DNA from: Candidatus Helarchaeota archaeon
Lineage (GTDB): Archaea; Asgardarchaeota; Lokiarchaeia; Helarchaeales; JABXJV01
Assembly: GCA_013375355.1 (NCBI GenBank)
Contig: JABXJV010000171.1
Location: 1 to 62,438 of the forward strand
Direction of reading: 5' to 3'
DNA: 62,438 nucleotides
The notes under the pieces are model-generated. The model was not told where the DNA came from, searched no databases, and worked only from the letters and a program-made list of their open reading frames with translations. The position numbers and the translations under genes are program-made. Shown piece by piece: positions 55,367 to 62,438 of this stretch (position 1 is its first letter; every line of letters starts with the position of its first letter).

Positions 55367-56518
55367 TTATACAAATTCGGTATTGATTCCTATACCCTTC
55401 GAAATTATATGAGAAGGGGTTGCTTTTACATCCTTGGGGGTTTGATGGTCTATATCTAAATAAATTCCAGCACAAGTTTCCTCAACCGTCATTTCTAAAG
55501 ACTCCGGGGTAATCCAGTCACCTGGGGGAAAATTATAACCAAATTGTTCACGTTCATATGTTGATTTCTTCTTATAGTTTGGTAATTTACGTTCTAAGGT
55601 TTGCCAAGGATATGGGACTCCCACTTGTCGTGGTATTGCAACTGTGTGTTCCCAAAGTTCTGGAAAATTTTCTATAACCCACTTAACACCATCTTCTTCT
55701 AAAGCCATCAAATATACCTTATGATCAGTTGTAATTCCAGTTAAACCTAGAGTCCATTTATTCCTTCCAGCTAATACATAGGCATTAAGCATCGGAGGCC
55801 ATGGTATATATCCGAAATAAGTGTCTGGAAGTCCTAATTTTTTCGCATTAATTCCATCGTGAATCCATGCAAATTGTTCATAATTAGAAGCTTCTCCCAT
55901 TAAATTAATTATGCCACTTATCCATACCATACAAATTATGTAAGAACTGTCTGACCATTGAGGAGTACGCTCATTTCTAACGTCTTTAAAAACATCTATT
56001 AACCTTACTCCGGCCTTGAAAAGACCTTTAGTCTTGCTGGTCATTTCTCGTAACTTAAGACCATATTTTAAATGACGTCTTTCTAGAATATCGTCTTCTG
56101 GGCCAACTAACCACCAATCAACAGGCACACCATCTTCACAGTGACCATTGAGGAGACCGATGACCTCTTGATCTATATCATTAACTACAACAAATGTCAG
56201 ATCGCAAGATTCTCCATATATGAGTTTAAGCGCTCCTTGGCTTAGATCTCCCCTAATTGGAAGAATTGGAGGAAATAAAAGATAGGATAAAACTTTATCC
56301 GGATTTTTAATAGTACCATCAATCACAGCTTTAGCAGTTTTGATGGATTCGTCTAAACGAAGCTTTAATAAATCATATATGAATTCTGTAGAAAATTCGG
56401 CGACAGCGTCTTCATAATAATCTAAGCCTAATTCTTGATACAACCTCCATAGATGACGTCCAAATGGTATAAAACGCTTGGTTTTCATCGTATCCGGGAT
56501 TTCTGAATATGTATGCAT
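55367..56518 (-). CDS. Unknown-family protein B2 (383 aa, no basic tail)
   Basis: Short-form member of the unknown family. Blocks: RGDLSQGALKLIYGES, ERRHLKYGLKLREM, VRNERTPQW, GVPYPWQTLERK and MTVEETCAGIYLDIDH; the end is SKGIGINTEFV. B2 and B1 align along their full length. ATG 56518 (MHTYSEIPDT) behind GAGGGAG is preferred to 56536. A crotonase gene follows downstream on the same strand. Function unknown. Confidence 0.75.
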   Translation of the reverse strand: MHTYSEIPDTMKTKRFIPFGRHLWRLYQELGLDYYEDAVAEFSTEFIYDLLKLRLDESIKTAKAVIDGTIKNPDKVLSYLLFPPILPIRGDLSQGALKLIYGESCDLTFVVVNDIDQEVIGLLNGHCEDGVPVDWWLVGPEDDILERRHLKYGLKLREMTSKTKGLFKAGVRLIDVFKDVRNERTPQWSDSSYIICMVWISGIINLMGEASNYEQFAWIHDGINAKKLGLPDTYFGYIPWPPMLNAYVLAGRNKWTLGLTGITTDHKVYLMALEEDGVKWVIENFPELWEHTVAIPRQVGVPYPWQTLERKLPNYKKKSTYEREQFGYNFPPGDWITPESLEMTVEETCAGIYLDIDHQTPKDVKATPSHIISKGIGINTEFV

Positions 56519-56536
56519 TTTCAATTTCTCCCTCAT

Positions 56537-56816
56537 GGAATTTTTAACATCAAATAATTAATATCTTGAGTTTTGATTATTTTGGAATTGATGACTTAAT
56601 TTATTTAATTTGTTATAATTTATAAATTAGTACTTTATTTTCAAAAATTATTGCAAATTTGCTTTGGAAATTTTGCGAAACTGATTGATGCAATTAACAT
56701 GGCAGAAAAGGCTATTCCTCCAATCATCTTTTCTTGTCATCGATGGTAGTACTCAATTTTCTTCCAAGAAAAACTTCATAACTTTTTGCTTTAAATGTGG
56801 TGGTTACCATATATTT
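56537..56816. other. AT-rich gap with a possible decayed small gene
   Basis: No confident gene. Two short minus-strand frames meet at an ATGA overlap: 56810-56724 (MVTTTFKAKSYEVFLGRKL and on) and 56727-56641 (MIGGIAFSAMLIASISFAKF and on). They could be two halves of one small protein separated by a one-base frameshift, lying seven bases after the DUF3795 gene on the same strand. Without a ribosome site or family match, I leave it as a possibility. Confidence 0.3.
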
Positions 56817-57395
56817 TCACTTTCTTAATTTCAATTCGATTTCTTTATTCTTAGCAATATTATTAAGAAATCCTTTAAGGATTTTGGATTTATTTTTATA
56901 ATCATCATCTAGAATCAAATCTATTTCAATTTTTTGTTTGGTGTTCTCTAATGATTTTTCTAAATCTTCAATTGGGAGTAGAGTTGTGGCAATACAAAAA
57001 TAACTTTTAGACCTCCCATCGTTAAAATCCTTTAACATAATTTCAAGTAGATTAATTCGCTGTTGTTGTTGTTCTAAAAATGGTTCTATGCCATTTTTTT
57101 GTATTAATAACAAATTAGATTTGACGTTCTTATAGGTTAAAAAAGAGTCTCGTTTAGGCTTTAAGTTTTTTTCTAATTTTGAGCATGGAAATTCGTCACA
57201 TTGTGCACAAACTTCAATATTCTTTTTCTTTACACAACAAGTAATGAATGAACAAGATGGATGTTTATTAAAGAAATTCGGACCACAACATCCTGGGCAT
57301 TTTGAACTGCCTGCTGTATGGTATCTTGGGCATAATCCACAATCAAGACCACAACAGCCAAGAGTGGGATGACTTCTAACTAGATGCTTACTCAA
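56817..57395 (-). CDS. DUF3795-like Cys-rich protein
   Basis: A 192-residue protein with about twelve Cys in the first 75 residues (GCCGLDCGLCPRYHTAG, then KCPGCCGPNF, CSFITCCVKK, VCAQCDEFPC). The C-x-C-x2-C and CxxCxxFPC pattern is typical of DUF3795 proteins, which probably bind metal. The rest is a helical tail. TTG 57395 is the only upstream start, without a good ribosome site. Role unknown. Confidence 0.78.
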   Translation of the reverse strand: MSKHLVRSHPTLGCCGLDCGLCPRYHTAGSSKCPGCCGPNFFNKHPSCSFITCCVKKKNIEVCAQCDEFPCSKLEKNLKPKRDSFLTYKNVKSNLLLIQKNGIEPFLEQQQQRINLLEIMLKDFNDGRSKSYFCIATTLLPIEDLEKSLENTKQKIEIDLILDDDYKNKSKILKGFLNNIAKNKEIELKLRK

Positions 57396-57450
57396 TTTAT
57401 TTCAGGAAATAAGTAATTATATGTTATTTAAAAAAAAAGATGAACAATAT

Positions 57451-58077
57451 CTATTCTTTCAATTTTTTACCGCATTTAATGCAAAAAGCAGAATCTGGTG
57501 TATTAATTTCTCCACAAATTGGACACTTTATTTCTATTAAGAGATCAATTTTTTTTCCACATTTAGGACAAAAATTTTTTGGCTCTTTAATTTCGCTTCC
57601 ACAATCTGGACATTTATATTGAACGGTAGGTTTTGTTATTATTACTTTCATTGGTTTAATTGGCTCTGAAATTGTTTCGCTTTCTGCAGATTTAATTGGT
57701 TCTATATATATATCTTTTTCAGTTGATTGTGTTTCAAATAAACTATCATCAATTGCGGCTAATGAAGATATGTCTTTGATCTCTTCTGCGATTTTTATAC
57801 CTCCCGAAGTTAATGAAAGCAAGTTATTTTTAATTTCAATTAAACCTTGTTCTTCCAATTCATTAATTGCGCCTTGCACATCAGCTGCTGTAGCTATTCC
57901 CCTATCTAATAGTTTAAAAGGATTAATATTTTTGCTTAAAAATATCCCTTCTAGTTTGCGATATTCTTCAGCTTCATTAGGTGTACCAAGATACTTATTT
58001 TTCTTTTTTAGTAATCTTTTTAGGGTATAAACCTTAATTTCCTTAAATATCTTAGGATTAATTCTTTCTACTGGCAT
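57451..58077 (-). CDS. Zinc-ribbon protein with helical N-terminal domain
   Basis: A 208-residue protein. Residues 1-110 look like a helix-turn-helix-like unit (DVQGAINELEEQGLIEI, then LTSGGIKIAEEI). A linker leads to two zinc ribbons: YKCPDCGSEIKEPKNFCPKCG and IKCPICGEINTPDSAFCIKCG. Such double ribbons often serve in protein or nucleic-acid binding. Not recognised as a named regulator. Confidence 0.8.
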   Translation of the reverse strand: MPVERINPKIFKEIKVYTLKRLLKKKNKYLGTPNEAEEYRKLEGIFLSKNINPFKLLDRGIATAADVQGAINELEEQGLIEIKNNLLSLTSGGIKIAEEIKDISSLAAIDDSLFETQSTEKDIYIEPIKSAESETISEPIKPMKVIITKPTVQYKCPDCGSEIKEPKNFCPKCGKKIDLLIEIKCPICGEINTPDSAFCIKCGKKLKE

Positions 58078-58232
58078 GAATTTTCCTCATATTTTTAAAT
58101 TTCTTATTTTATCTTAAACTACATTTAGTTTAAAAATTTCATTTTTGAGGAATACAAAGACATAAAAATACCTAAAATTCAAAAATTAAAACATCAAAAT
58201 TATATTTTTTAATTTAAAAGGAGAATAAAAAA

Positions 58233-59030
58233 ATGGTTAATGAAGAGAAACTAATTATTACAGTTACTACGGCAAATTCTTGGATATATCCCGATGTAAA
58301 AAATTGGCCGGAAACAGTAGATGACCTAATAGAAACTGTTATTCAAAGTCATAAAGCCGGTGCAGCTATTGCGCATATTCACTTGATTAAAGGTAAGGAA
58401 AGAGAGATAGTGAATAGAATTCGTGAACAATGTGATATCATAATTCAAGCAGGTATGTCAAGCGATCCAATAGAAGAAAGAAAAGCATTATTTGATTCAA
58501 AACCAGATATGGTCTCCATTATCTTAAATCATCACGATGAACGTTTCACAAATATTGAATTACATCAGCTTCATCCAAGGGAGGAATTAGAAAAATATTG
58601 TTCAACCTGTAAGGAATATAAAATAAAACCAGAATGGGAGGTCTGGCATCATGGGTCCATATGGAATTTAAATTATTTAATAAAGAAGAATCTAATTGAA
58701 GGACCCCATTTTTTATCAGTGTTTTTTAATTGGCCTGGAGGTGCTTGGAGTCCACCAGAACCAGGAGAATATTTACATCGTATTAAATATTTTCCAAAAG
58801 ATTCTTTACATACGGTAAGTATTATGGGTCCAAAGCAAGTAAAAATCGCTACATTAGCAGTCTCAATGGGTGGACATATTCGTGTCGGGACTGAAGACTA
58901 CCCTTTTATTAAAGAAGGAGTTCCTGCTAAAGATAATGCAGAAATTGTTAAAAATTGGGTATTGATTAGCGAAAAAATGGGAAGATCTGTTGCCACACCT
59001 TCAGAAGCCCGTAATATAATTGGTATTTAG
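58233..59030 (+). CDS. BKACE (beta-keto acid cleavage enzyme, DUF849)
   Basis: A 265-residue TIM-barrel enzyme of the BKACE family, which condenses a beta-keto acid with acetyl-CoA to give acetoacetate and a new acyl-CoA. Zinc ligands His48 and His50 are in AIAHIHLI, with the catalytic Glu221 in RVGTEDYPF. The Gly-rich GPKQVK region lies before that. Substrate specificity cannot be read. ATG 58233 is behind AAAAGGAG. The SDR gene starts nine bases after its stop, so they form an operon: a 3-keto substrate may be made or used by the SDR. Confidence 0.9.
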   Translation: MVNEEKLIITVTTANSWIYPDVKNWPETVDDLIETVIQSHKAGAAIAHIHLIKGKEREIVNRIREQCDIIIQAGMSSDPIEERKALFDSKPDMVSIILNHHDERFTNIELHQLHPREELEKYCSTCKEYKIKPEWEVWHHGSIWNLNYLIKKNLIEGPHFLSVFFNWPGGAWSPPEPGEYLHRIKYFPKDSLHTVSIMGPKQVKIATLAVSMGGHIRVGTEDYPFIKEGVPAKDNAEIVKNWVLISEKMGRSVATPSEARNIIGI

Positions 59031-59038
59031 GAAGTAAA

Positions 59039-59791
59039 ATGATGAAATTAAAAGGAAAAGTAGCTTTAATAACCGGAGGAACAACCGGGATTGGTAAAGC
59101 AACAGCTATACTTTTTGCTAAAGAAGGAGCAAAAATAGCAATAAATGGACGCACTGAAAAAAAGGGACAAGATACTTTAAAAGCATTGAAAAATATGGGT
59201 GCTGAAGCTATTTTTATCCAAGGTGATGTTTCAAAAGCAACTGATGCGAAAAAAATGGTTGAAGAGACAATAAAGAAATTTAAAAAATTAGATATTTTGT
59301 TTAATAATGCAGGAACAGTGACACCTGGGACGATTGAATCTCTTACAGAAGAAGAATGGGATAGAGAAATGGCAATTAATGTAAAAGGTGTTTTTTTAGT
59401 TACTAAATCTGCACTTCCCGAACTTCGAAAAACTAAGGGTTGTATAATCAATAATGCTTCAGTTATAGCAGTTAAGGGAGTAAAAAATCGGGCAGTTTAT
59501 TCCGCTTCAAAAGGTGCAGTGTTAACTTTGACAAAAGCTATGGCTGCAGAATTTTTAGATGATGGTATTAGAGTTAATGCAATTCTACCAGGAGTGACAG
59601 ATACTCCATCTCTTCACGTTCGATTATCAAAATCTCCCGATCCAGAAGCTACTAAAGAGGAATTAATTGCACGACAGCCATTAAAACGTATGGCAAAACC
59701 AGAAGAAATAGCTGGGGCGGTCTTATTCTTAGCGGTTAGTGAGTTTAGTACAGGAACTGCTTTGTTTATTGATGGTGGAATGACTATTTAA
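59039..59791 (+). CDS. Short-chain dehydrogenase/reductase, second copy
   Basis: A 250-residue classical SDR: ITGGTTGIGKAT (about residues 12-23), LFNNAGTV, the Ser in INNASVIAV and YSASKGA with catalytic Tyr and Lys. Ends in GTALFIDGGMTI. It resembles 3-ketoacyl/3-hydroxy dehydrogenases. It is coupled to the BKACE gene, so a 3-hydroxy/3-keto acid pair is the likely chemistry. Confidence 0.92.
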   Translation: MMKLKGKVALITGGTTGIGKATAILFAKEGAKIAINGRTEKKGQDTLKALKNMGAEAIFIQGDVSKATDAKKMVEETIKKFKKLDILFNNAGTVTPGTIESLTEEEWDREMAINVKGVFLVTKSALPELRKTKGCIINNASVIAVKGVKNRAVYSASKGAVLTLTKAMAAEFLDDGIRVNAILPGVTDTPSLHVRLSKSPDPEATKEELIARQPLKRMAKPEEIAGAVLFLAVSEFSTGTALFIDGGMTI

Positions 59792-60055
59792 AGTATTTTT
59801 TTCCAAGGCAATTAAATCGATTCATAATTCTCCAATGGTAATTTTGTCGGAAGACGTGACGTACTCCGCATATAATATTTCTTGTCTTCTTGAAAATTTA
59901 TACAAAATGTTTAAAAATAATGCTTCTTATTTGGTGATCGTAAGTTCAAAAAATCCACAGTGCAAGAAGTGAAAAAATTGAGGGATTTAGTTCATCTTTG
60001 TTTTGGAAAACTCTAAAGTGAACTGTGGAAATACTAGAATTATTAATTCTTTCTG

Positions 60056-60087
60056 TATATTGTCTATACAAATATATATTGTCTATA
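60056..60087 (+). promoter_or_regulatory. Direct repeat TATATTGTCTATA, twice
   Basis: TATATTGTCTATA occurs at 60056-60068 and again at 60075-60087, a 19-base period about 40-70 bases before hisG. It could combine a TATA box with operator half-sites, or be two operators on the same face of the helix (about two turns). Exact sequence identity supports it; function is inferred. Confidence 0.5.
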
Positions 60088-60091
60088 TCAA

Positions 60092-60112
60092 TTTATCATA
60101 CAGAATGATAAA
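60092..60112 (+). promoter_or_regulatory. Perfect 8+5+8 palindrome before hisG
   Basis: TTTATCAT (60092-60099), five bases, then ATGATAAA (60105-60112) form a perfect inverted repeat immediately before the hisG ribosome site (GAGGT at 60115-60119). It is either an operator for a dimeric regulator or a weak mRNA hairpin, both plausible ways to control the his operon. Confidence 0.5.
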
Positions 60113-60126
60113 AAGAGGTTTTTAAA

Positions 60127-61101
60127 ATAAATAAATTAAGATTTGTGATACCAAAAGGTTCACTAGAAGAAGACACCATGGATCTTCTTAAACAAGCGGG
60201 ATACAGCTTGGTCGGAACAGATAGATCTTATCGTCCCTTTATTAATGATCCAGAGATTGAGTTGAAAATTCTTAGACCTCAAGAAATACCTAATTTAATT
60301 GCCCAAGACGCACATGATCTTGGTATTTCTGGGATCGATTGGACCGAAGAATCAGGGGTTATTGATGAAGTAGAGGATATATTGGATTTAGAATATGGAA
60401 AAGTAGAACTAGTTCTTGCAGTTCCAAGGGATTGGAATGATATAAAGAATTTTTCAGACTTATTAAAAAAATTTCTAAATAAAAACAAGCCTGTACGAAT
60501 TTTTACAGAATTAATAGCAACAACTAAGAAATACATAATGAATAATCCTGTATATAAACAAAAATTTCAAGATAAAGTTCCTGAAATAATCACTCCTTGG
60601 TCTAGGAATGGAGAAAATTCCCAAGTTAAAATCATTCTTTCTTTTGGAGCAACAGAGGCCAAACCACCAGAAGATGCAGAAGCTATTGTTGACCTTACCG
60701 CAACTGGAAAAACCATTGAGGAAAATAAATTAAAAGTAATTGATAGATTAGTTTCTTCAACTGCACGTTTATTAGCTAACCGTAAAGCCTTAAAAGATCC
60801 ATGGAAAAAAGGTAAAATTCAAGATATTAAGATGTTATTAAAAGGAGTTGTAGAAGCCAGGAAAAAACTACACATTTTCATGAATATCAAGAATAAAAAT
60901 CTACCCAAATTGCTCAAAGAACTTCCAGCATTGAAACGACCAACAATAGCCCCTCTTTCAGGAATTGAAGGTTGGAGCGCAATCAATACTATCATCCCCA
61001 AAGATACTTTTATGAAACTAATGCCAATTTTAAGAAAATATGCTCAAGGAATCGTAATACATGAACCAAGACAAATAATACCTTCTGAAGAAGAAGAATA
61101 A
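60127..61101 (+). CDS. hisG: ATP phosphoribosyltransferase (long form)
   Basis: First enzyme of histidine synthesis (ATP + PRPP). The N-terminal periplasmic-binding-like fold reads NKLRFVIPKGSLEEDT and continues with the PRPP-binding part (IIVD-like AEAIVDLTATGKT). The final ~75 residues are the regulatory HisG_C domain of long forms (KLHIFMNIKNKN ... GIEGWSAINTIIP). The only standard start, GTG 60145, would delete the first strand (NKLRFV). The ribosome site (GAGGT) fits a start at ATA 60127-60129, so a non-standard ATA start or a base error in an original ATG is likely. hisD follows 24 bases later. Confidence 0.9.
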   Translation: MNKLRFVIPKGSLEEDTMDLLKQAGYSLVGTDRSYRPFINDPEIELKILRPQEIPNLIAQDAHDLGISGIDWTEESGVIDEVEDILDLEYGKVELVLAVPRDWNDIKNFSDLLKKFLNKNKPVRIFTELIATTKKYIMNNPVYKQKFQDKVPEIITPWSRNGENSQVKIILSFGATEAKPPEDAEAIVDLTATGKTIEENKLKVIDRLVSSTARLLANRKALKDPWKKGKIQDIKMLLKGVVEARKKLHIFMNIKNKNLPKLLKELPALKRPTIAPLSGIEGWSAINTIIPKDTFMKLMPILRKYAQGIVIHEPRQIIPSEEEE

Positions 61102-61125
61102 ACTTCAATGAGAGTGTTAAGATAA

Positions 61126-62424
61126 ATGTTAGAAACAGTAACTATTAATGATTTTAAAAAACAGTACTTAGAGAAGGTAATCAATAGGGGTAAAGTTCAA
61201 TTCGAGGACGTCTCATTTGCAGTTTCAAAGATAATCAGTGAAGTTAAGCAAAGAGGAGATGCAGCACTTCTCAGTTTTACTGAAAAATTTGATGGTATTA
61301 AGTTAAATAAGGATGAATTAGCGGTAAATAAGGATGAAATTAAAGAAGCTTATAAAAAAATTGATTCCAAGTTCTTAGATGTAATAAATATTGCTAAGAA
61401 TAATATTGAAAAATATCATCAAGCCCAATTTAGAGAGCCTTGGTTTATTGAAACCTCAAAAGGTGTGTCAGTTGGGCAAATTATGAAGCCATATAAGAGA
61501 GTTGGGCTTTATATTCCTGGAGGCAGAGCCCCTTATCCTTCTACAGTGTTAATGACAGCTGTTCCAGCTAAAGTTGCAAAGGTTAAAGAAGTTATACTTT
61601 GTACTCCTCCTCAAAAAAAAGGTAATATAGACCCATATATTTTAGTTGCTGCAAATGAAGTAGGAATTGATAAAATCTTTAAAGTAGGTGGAGCCCAAGC
61701 AATTGCTGCAATGGCTTATGGGACTTCTTCAATTCCAAAAGTTGAAAAAATTGTTGGCCCAGGGAATATTTATGTTCAAGCAGCTAAACAAATTGTAAAT
61801 GTTGATGTTAGAATCGATTTACCAGCCGGACCAAGTGAAGTACTTATCATTTCTGATGAAAATAGTAATCCTAATTTTATTGCTACAGATATTTTATCTC
61901 AAGCAGAACACGAGCCAGGAACTTTTTGTTTCTTATTGACAACATCTTCTGAAATTGCGAAGGCAACTATTTCAAAGTTGAATAAATTAATCCCTGAGCT
62001 TCCAAAAAAAGAATTTGCAAGTGAGGCATTAGAAAAGAATGGATTTTTTATCCTCGTTGAATCAATTGAGGAAGCTATACAACTGGCAAATGAAATCGCC
62101 CCTGAACATTTAGAAATCCAAATTAAAGACCCTAAATCGGTTTTAGATAAGATTGAAAATGCCGGATCAATCTTTCTTGGAGATTTTTCACCTGTTCCAT
62201 TAGGTGATTTTGCGGCAGGTTCTAACCATGTGTTACCATCTGGTGGAGCTGCTAGATATTATTCTGGTTTATCAATTATGGACTATGTTAAATTAATAGA
62301 TGTTATTGAAAGTACAAAAGAAGGTTTAAATAAGCTGAAAGATTGTGTTGTAAACTTTGCTAAAGTTGAAGGTTTTCAAGCTCATGCCAATAGCATTATG
62401 GAGAGGTTCAAACCAAATGAGTAG
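61126..62424 (+). CDS. hisD: Histidinol dehydrogenase
   Basis: A 432-residue enzyme oxidising L-histidinol to histidine through the aldehyde with two NAD+. Typical landmarks are GLYIPGGRAPYPSTVLM, KVGGAQAIAAMAYGT, KIVGPGNIYVQ, AEHEPGTFCFL (zinc/catalytic His), and PVPLGDFAAGSNHVLP with the second His. All family regions are present. It belongs to the hisG operon, and its stop overlaps the next ORF (ATGAGTAG). Confidence 0.96.
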   Translation: MLETVTINDFKKQYLEKVINRGKVQFEDVSFAVSKIISEVKQRGDAALLSFTEKFDGIKLNKDELAVNKDEIKEAYKKIDSKFLDVINIAKNNIEKYHQAQFREPWFIETSKGVSVGQIMKPYKRVGLYIPGGRAPYPSTVLMTAVPAKVAKVKEVILCTPPQKKGNIDPYILVAANEVGIDKIFKVGGAQAIAAMAYGTSSIPKVEKIVGPGNIYVQAAKQIVNVDVRIDLPAGPSEVLIISDENSNPNFIATDILSQAEHEPGTFCFLLTTSSEIAKATISKLNKLIPELPKKEFASEALEKNGFFILVESIEEAIQLANEIAPEHLEIQIKDPKSVLDKIENAGSIFLGDFSPVPLGDFAAGSNHVLPSGGAARYYSGLSIMDYVKLIDVIESTKEGLNKLKDCVVNFAKVEGFQAHANSIMERFKPNE

Positions 62425-62438
62425 AAAAAAAGATGAAA
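62417..62438 (+). CDS. Start of the next his-operon gene (partial)
   Basis: ATG at 62417-62419 overlaps the end of hisD (AAATGAGTAG) and opens a frame reading MSRKKDE up to the window edge. GAGAGG lies 13 bases before. This overlap is typical of coupled genes, and hisC or another his gene is likely, but the 22 visible bases cannot identify it. Confidence 0.45.

Larger units (their letters stand above)
59792..60126. promoter_or_regulatory. 335-base his leader region
   Basis: No gene is seen. An imperfectly placed inverted pair, TCCACAGT (59954-59961) and ACTGTGGA (60022-60029), is followed by an exact 13-base direct repeat and a perfect hairpin-type palindrome (separate entries). The distance from the SDR stop and the repeats suggest that the his promoter lies here. 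Confidence 0.5.

Noticed and set aside
1..62438. tRNA, rRNA or CRISPR array
   Set aside because: I saw no convincing T-arm/D-arm pattern, rRNA segment or spaced direct repeats; an RNA-model scan would be decisive.

Overview
This 62.4 kb window is AT-rich, densely packed and looks archaeal. Archaeal-type signs are a CARF/winged-helix regulator of the HFX_2341 type, a GHMP kinase of the mevalonate-pathway type, a corrinoid protein paired with a UroD-fold methyltransferase, frequent GTG and TTG starts with GGTG/GGAG ribosome sites, and no bacterial sigma-type promoters that I can see. The mix of eukaryote-like modules (long LRR protein, 7TM proteins with a longin/roadblock-like C-terminus, a possible Yip1-like membrane protein, HEAT repeats) with anaerobic acyl-CoA enzymes suggests an Asgard archaeon of the Lokiarchaeia kind. 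That placement is inference; no rRNA or ribosomal protein is present to test it.

Layout. 1-3.0 kb: two tandem MFS transporters (one cut by the window edge, one broken by a single in-frame TGA). 3.2-6.4 kb: a 7TM/longin-like protein, a RelE-type toxin-antitoxin pair and a cytoplasmic GH13 glycosidase. 6.5-10.8 kb: three paralogs of a family I do not recognise, plus a short relic of a fourth copy; two shorter members lie at 45.4 and 55.4 kb. 10.9-14.2 kb: a coiled-coil protein, a HEAT-SHOCT protein, an isoprenylcysteine-methyltransferase-like membrane enzyme and a HAD phosphatase. 14.3-17.0 kb: a corrinoid protein with its methyltransferase, facing a BadI/MenB-like crotonase. 17.2-18.9 kb: a small accessory cluster (43-aa ORF, HNH nuclease, four-Cys peptide, CARF-wHTH regulator). 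18.9-31.9 kb: redox metabolism, with an OYE/dienoyl-CoA-reductase-like flavoprotein, an FAD oxidase, and a tight five-gene operon (DUF362, FAD oxidase, Fe-S/CCG protein fused to an SCP2-like domain, aldehyde dehydrogenase, second SCP2-like protein) followed by a GHMP kinase. 32-38 kb: esterase, fucose-isomerase-like enzyme, methyltransferase, membrane protein, MFS transporter and a methyltransferase relic. 38.2-47.5 kb: second 7TM/longin-like protein, hisF, LRR protein, flavoprotein, SDR, two duplicated Cys/His mini-proteins, two GNATs, small hydrolase and membrane protein. 47.8-59.8 kb: glycyl radical enzyme, Gfo/Idh oxidoreductase and PIG-L deacetylase, phosphoesterase, split DMT transporter, crotonase, Cys-rich and zinc-ribbon proteins, and a BKACE enzyme with an SDR. 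60.1 kb to the end: the start of a his operon (hisG, hisD, and an overlapping next ORF) behind a promoter region with notable repeats.

Taken together the genes describe an anaerobic heterotroph handling acyl-CoA or cyclic acids (BadI-like, enoyl-CoA hydratase, OYE, BKACE, SDRs), methyl groups (corrinoid system), sugars (GH13, fucose-isomerase-like, PIG-L, MFS) and lipid-like substrates (SCP2 modules with oxidases). The most novel items are the five-member unknown family and the Fe-S/SCP2 oxidase operon. Several genes carry single-nucleotide lesions (TGA in an MFS gene, frameshifts in a DUF998-like gene and a Cys mini-protein, an ATA where hisG should start). Read-level checking would separate assembly errors from real decay.
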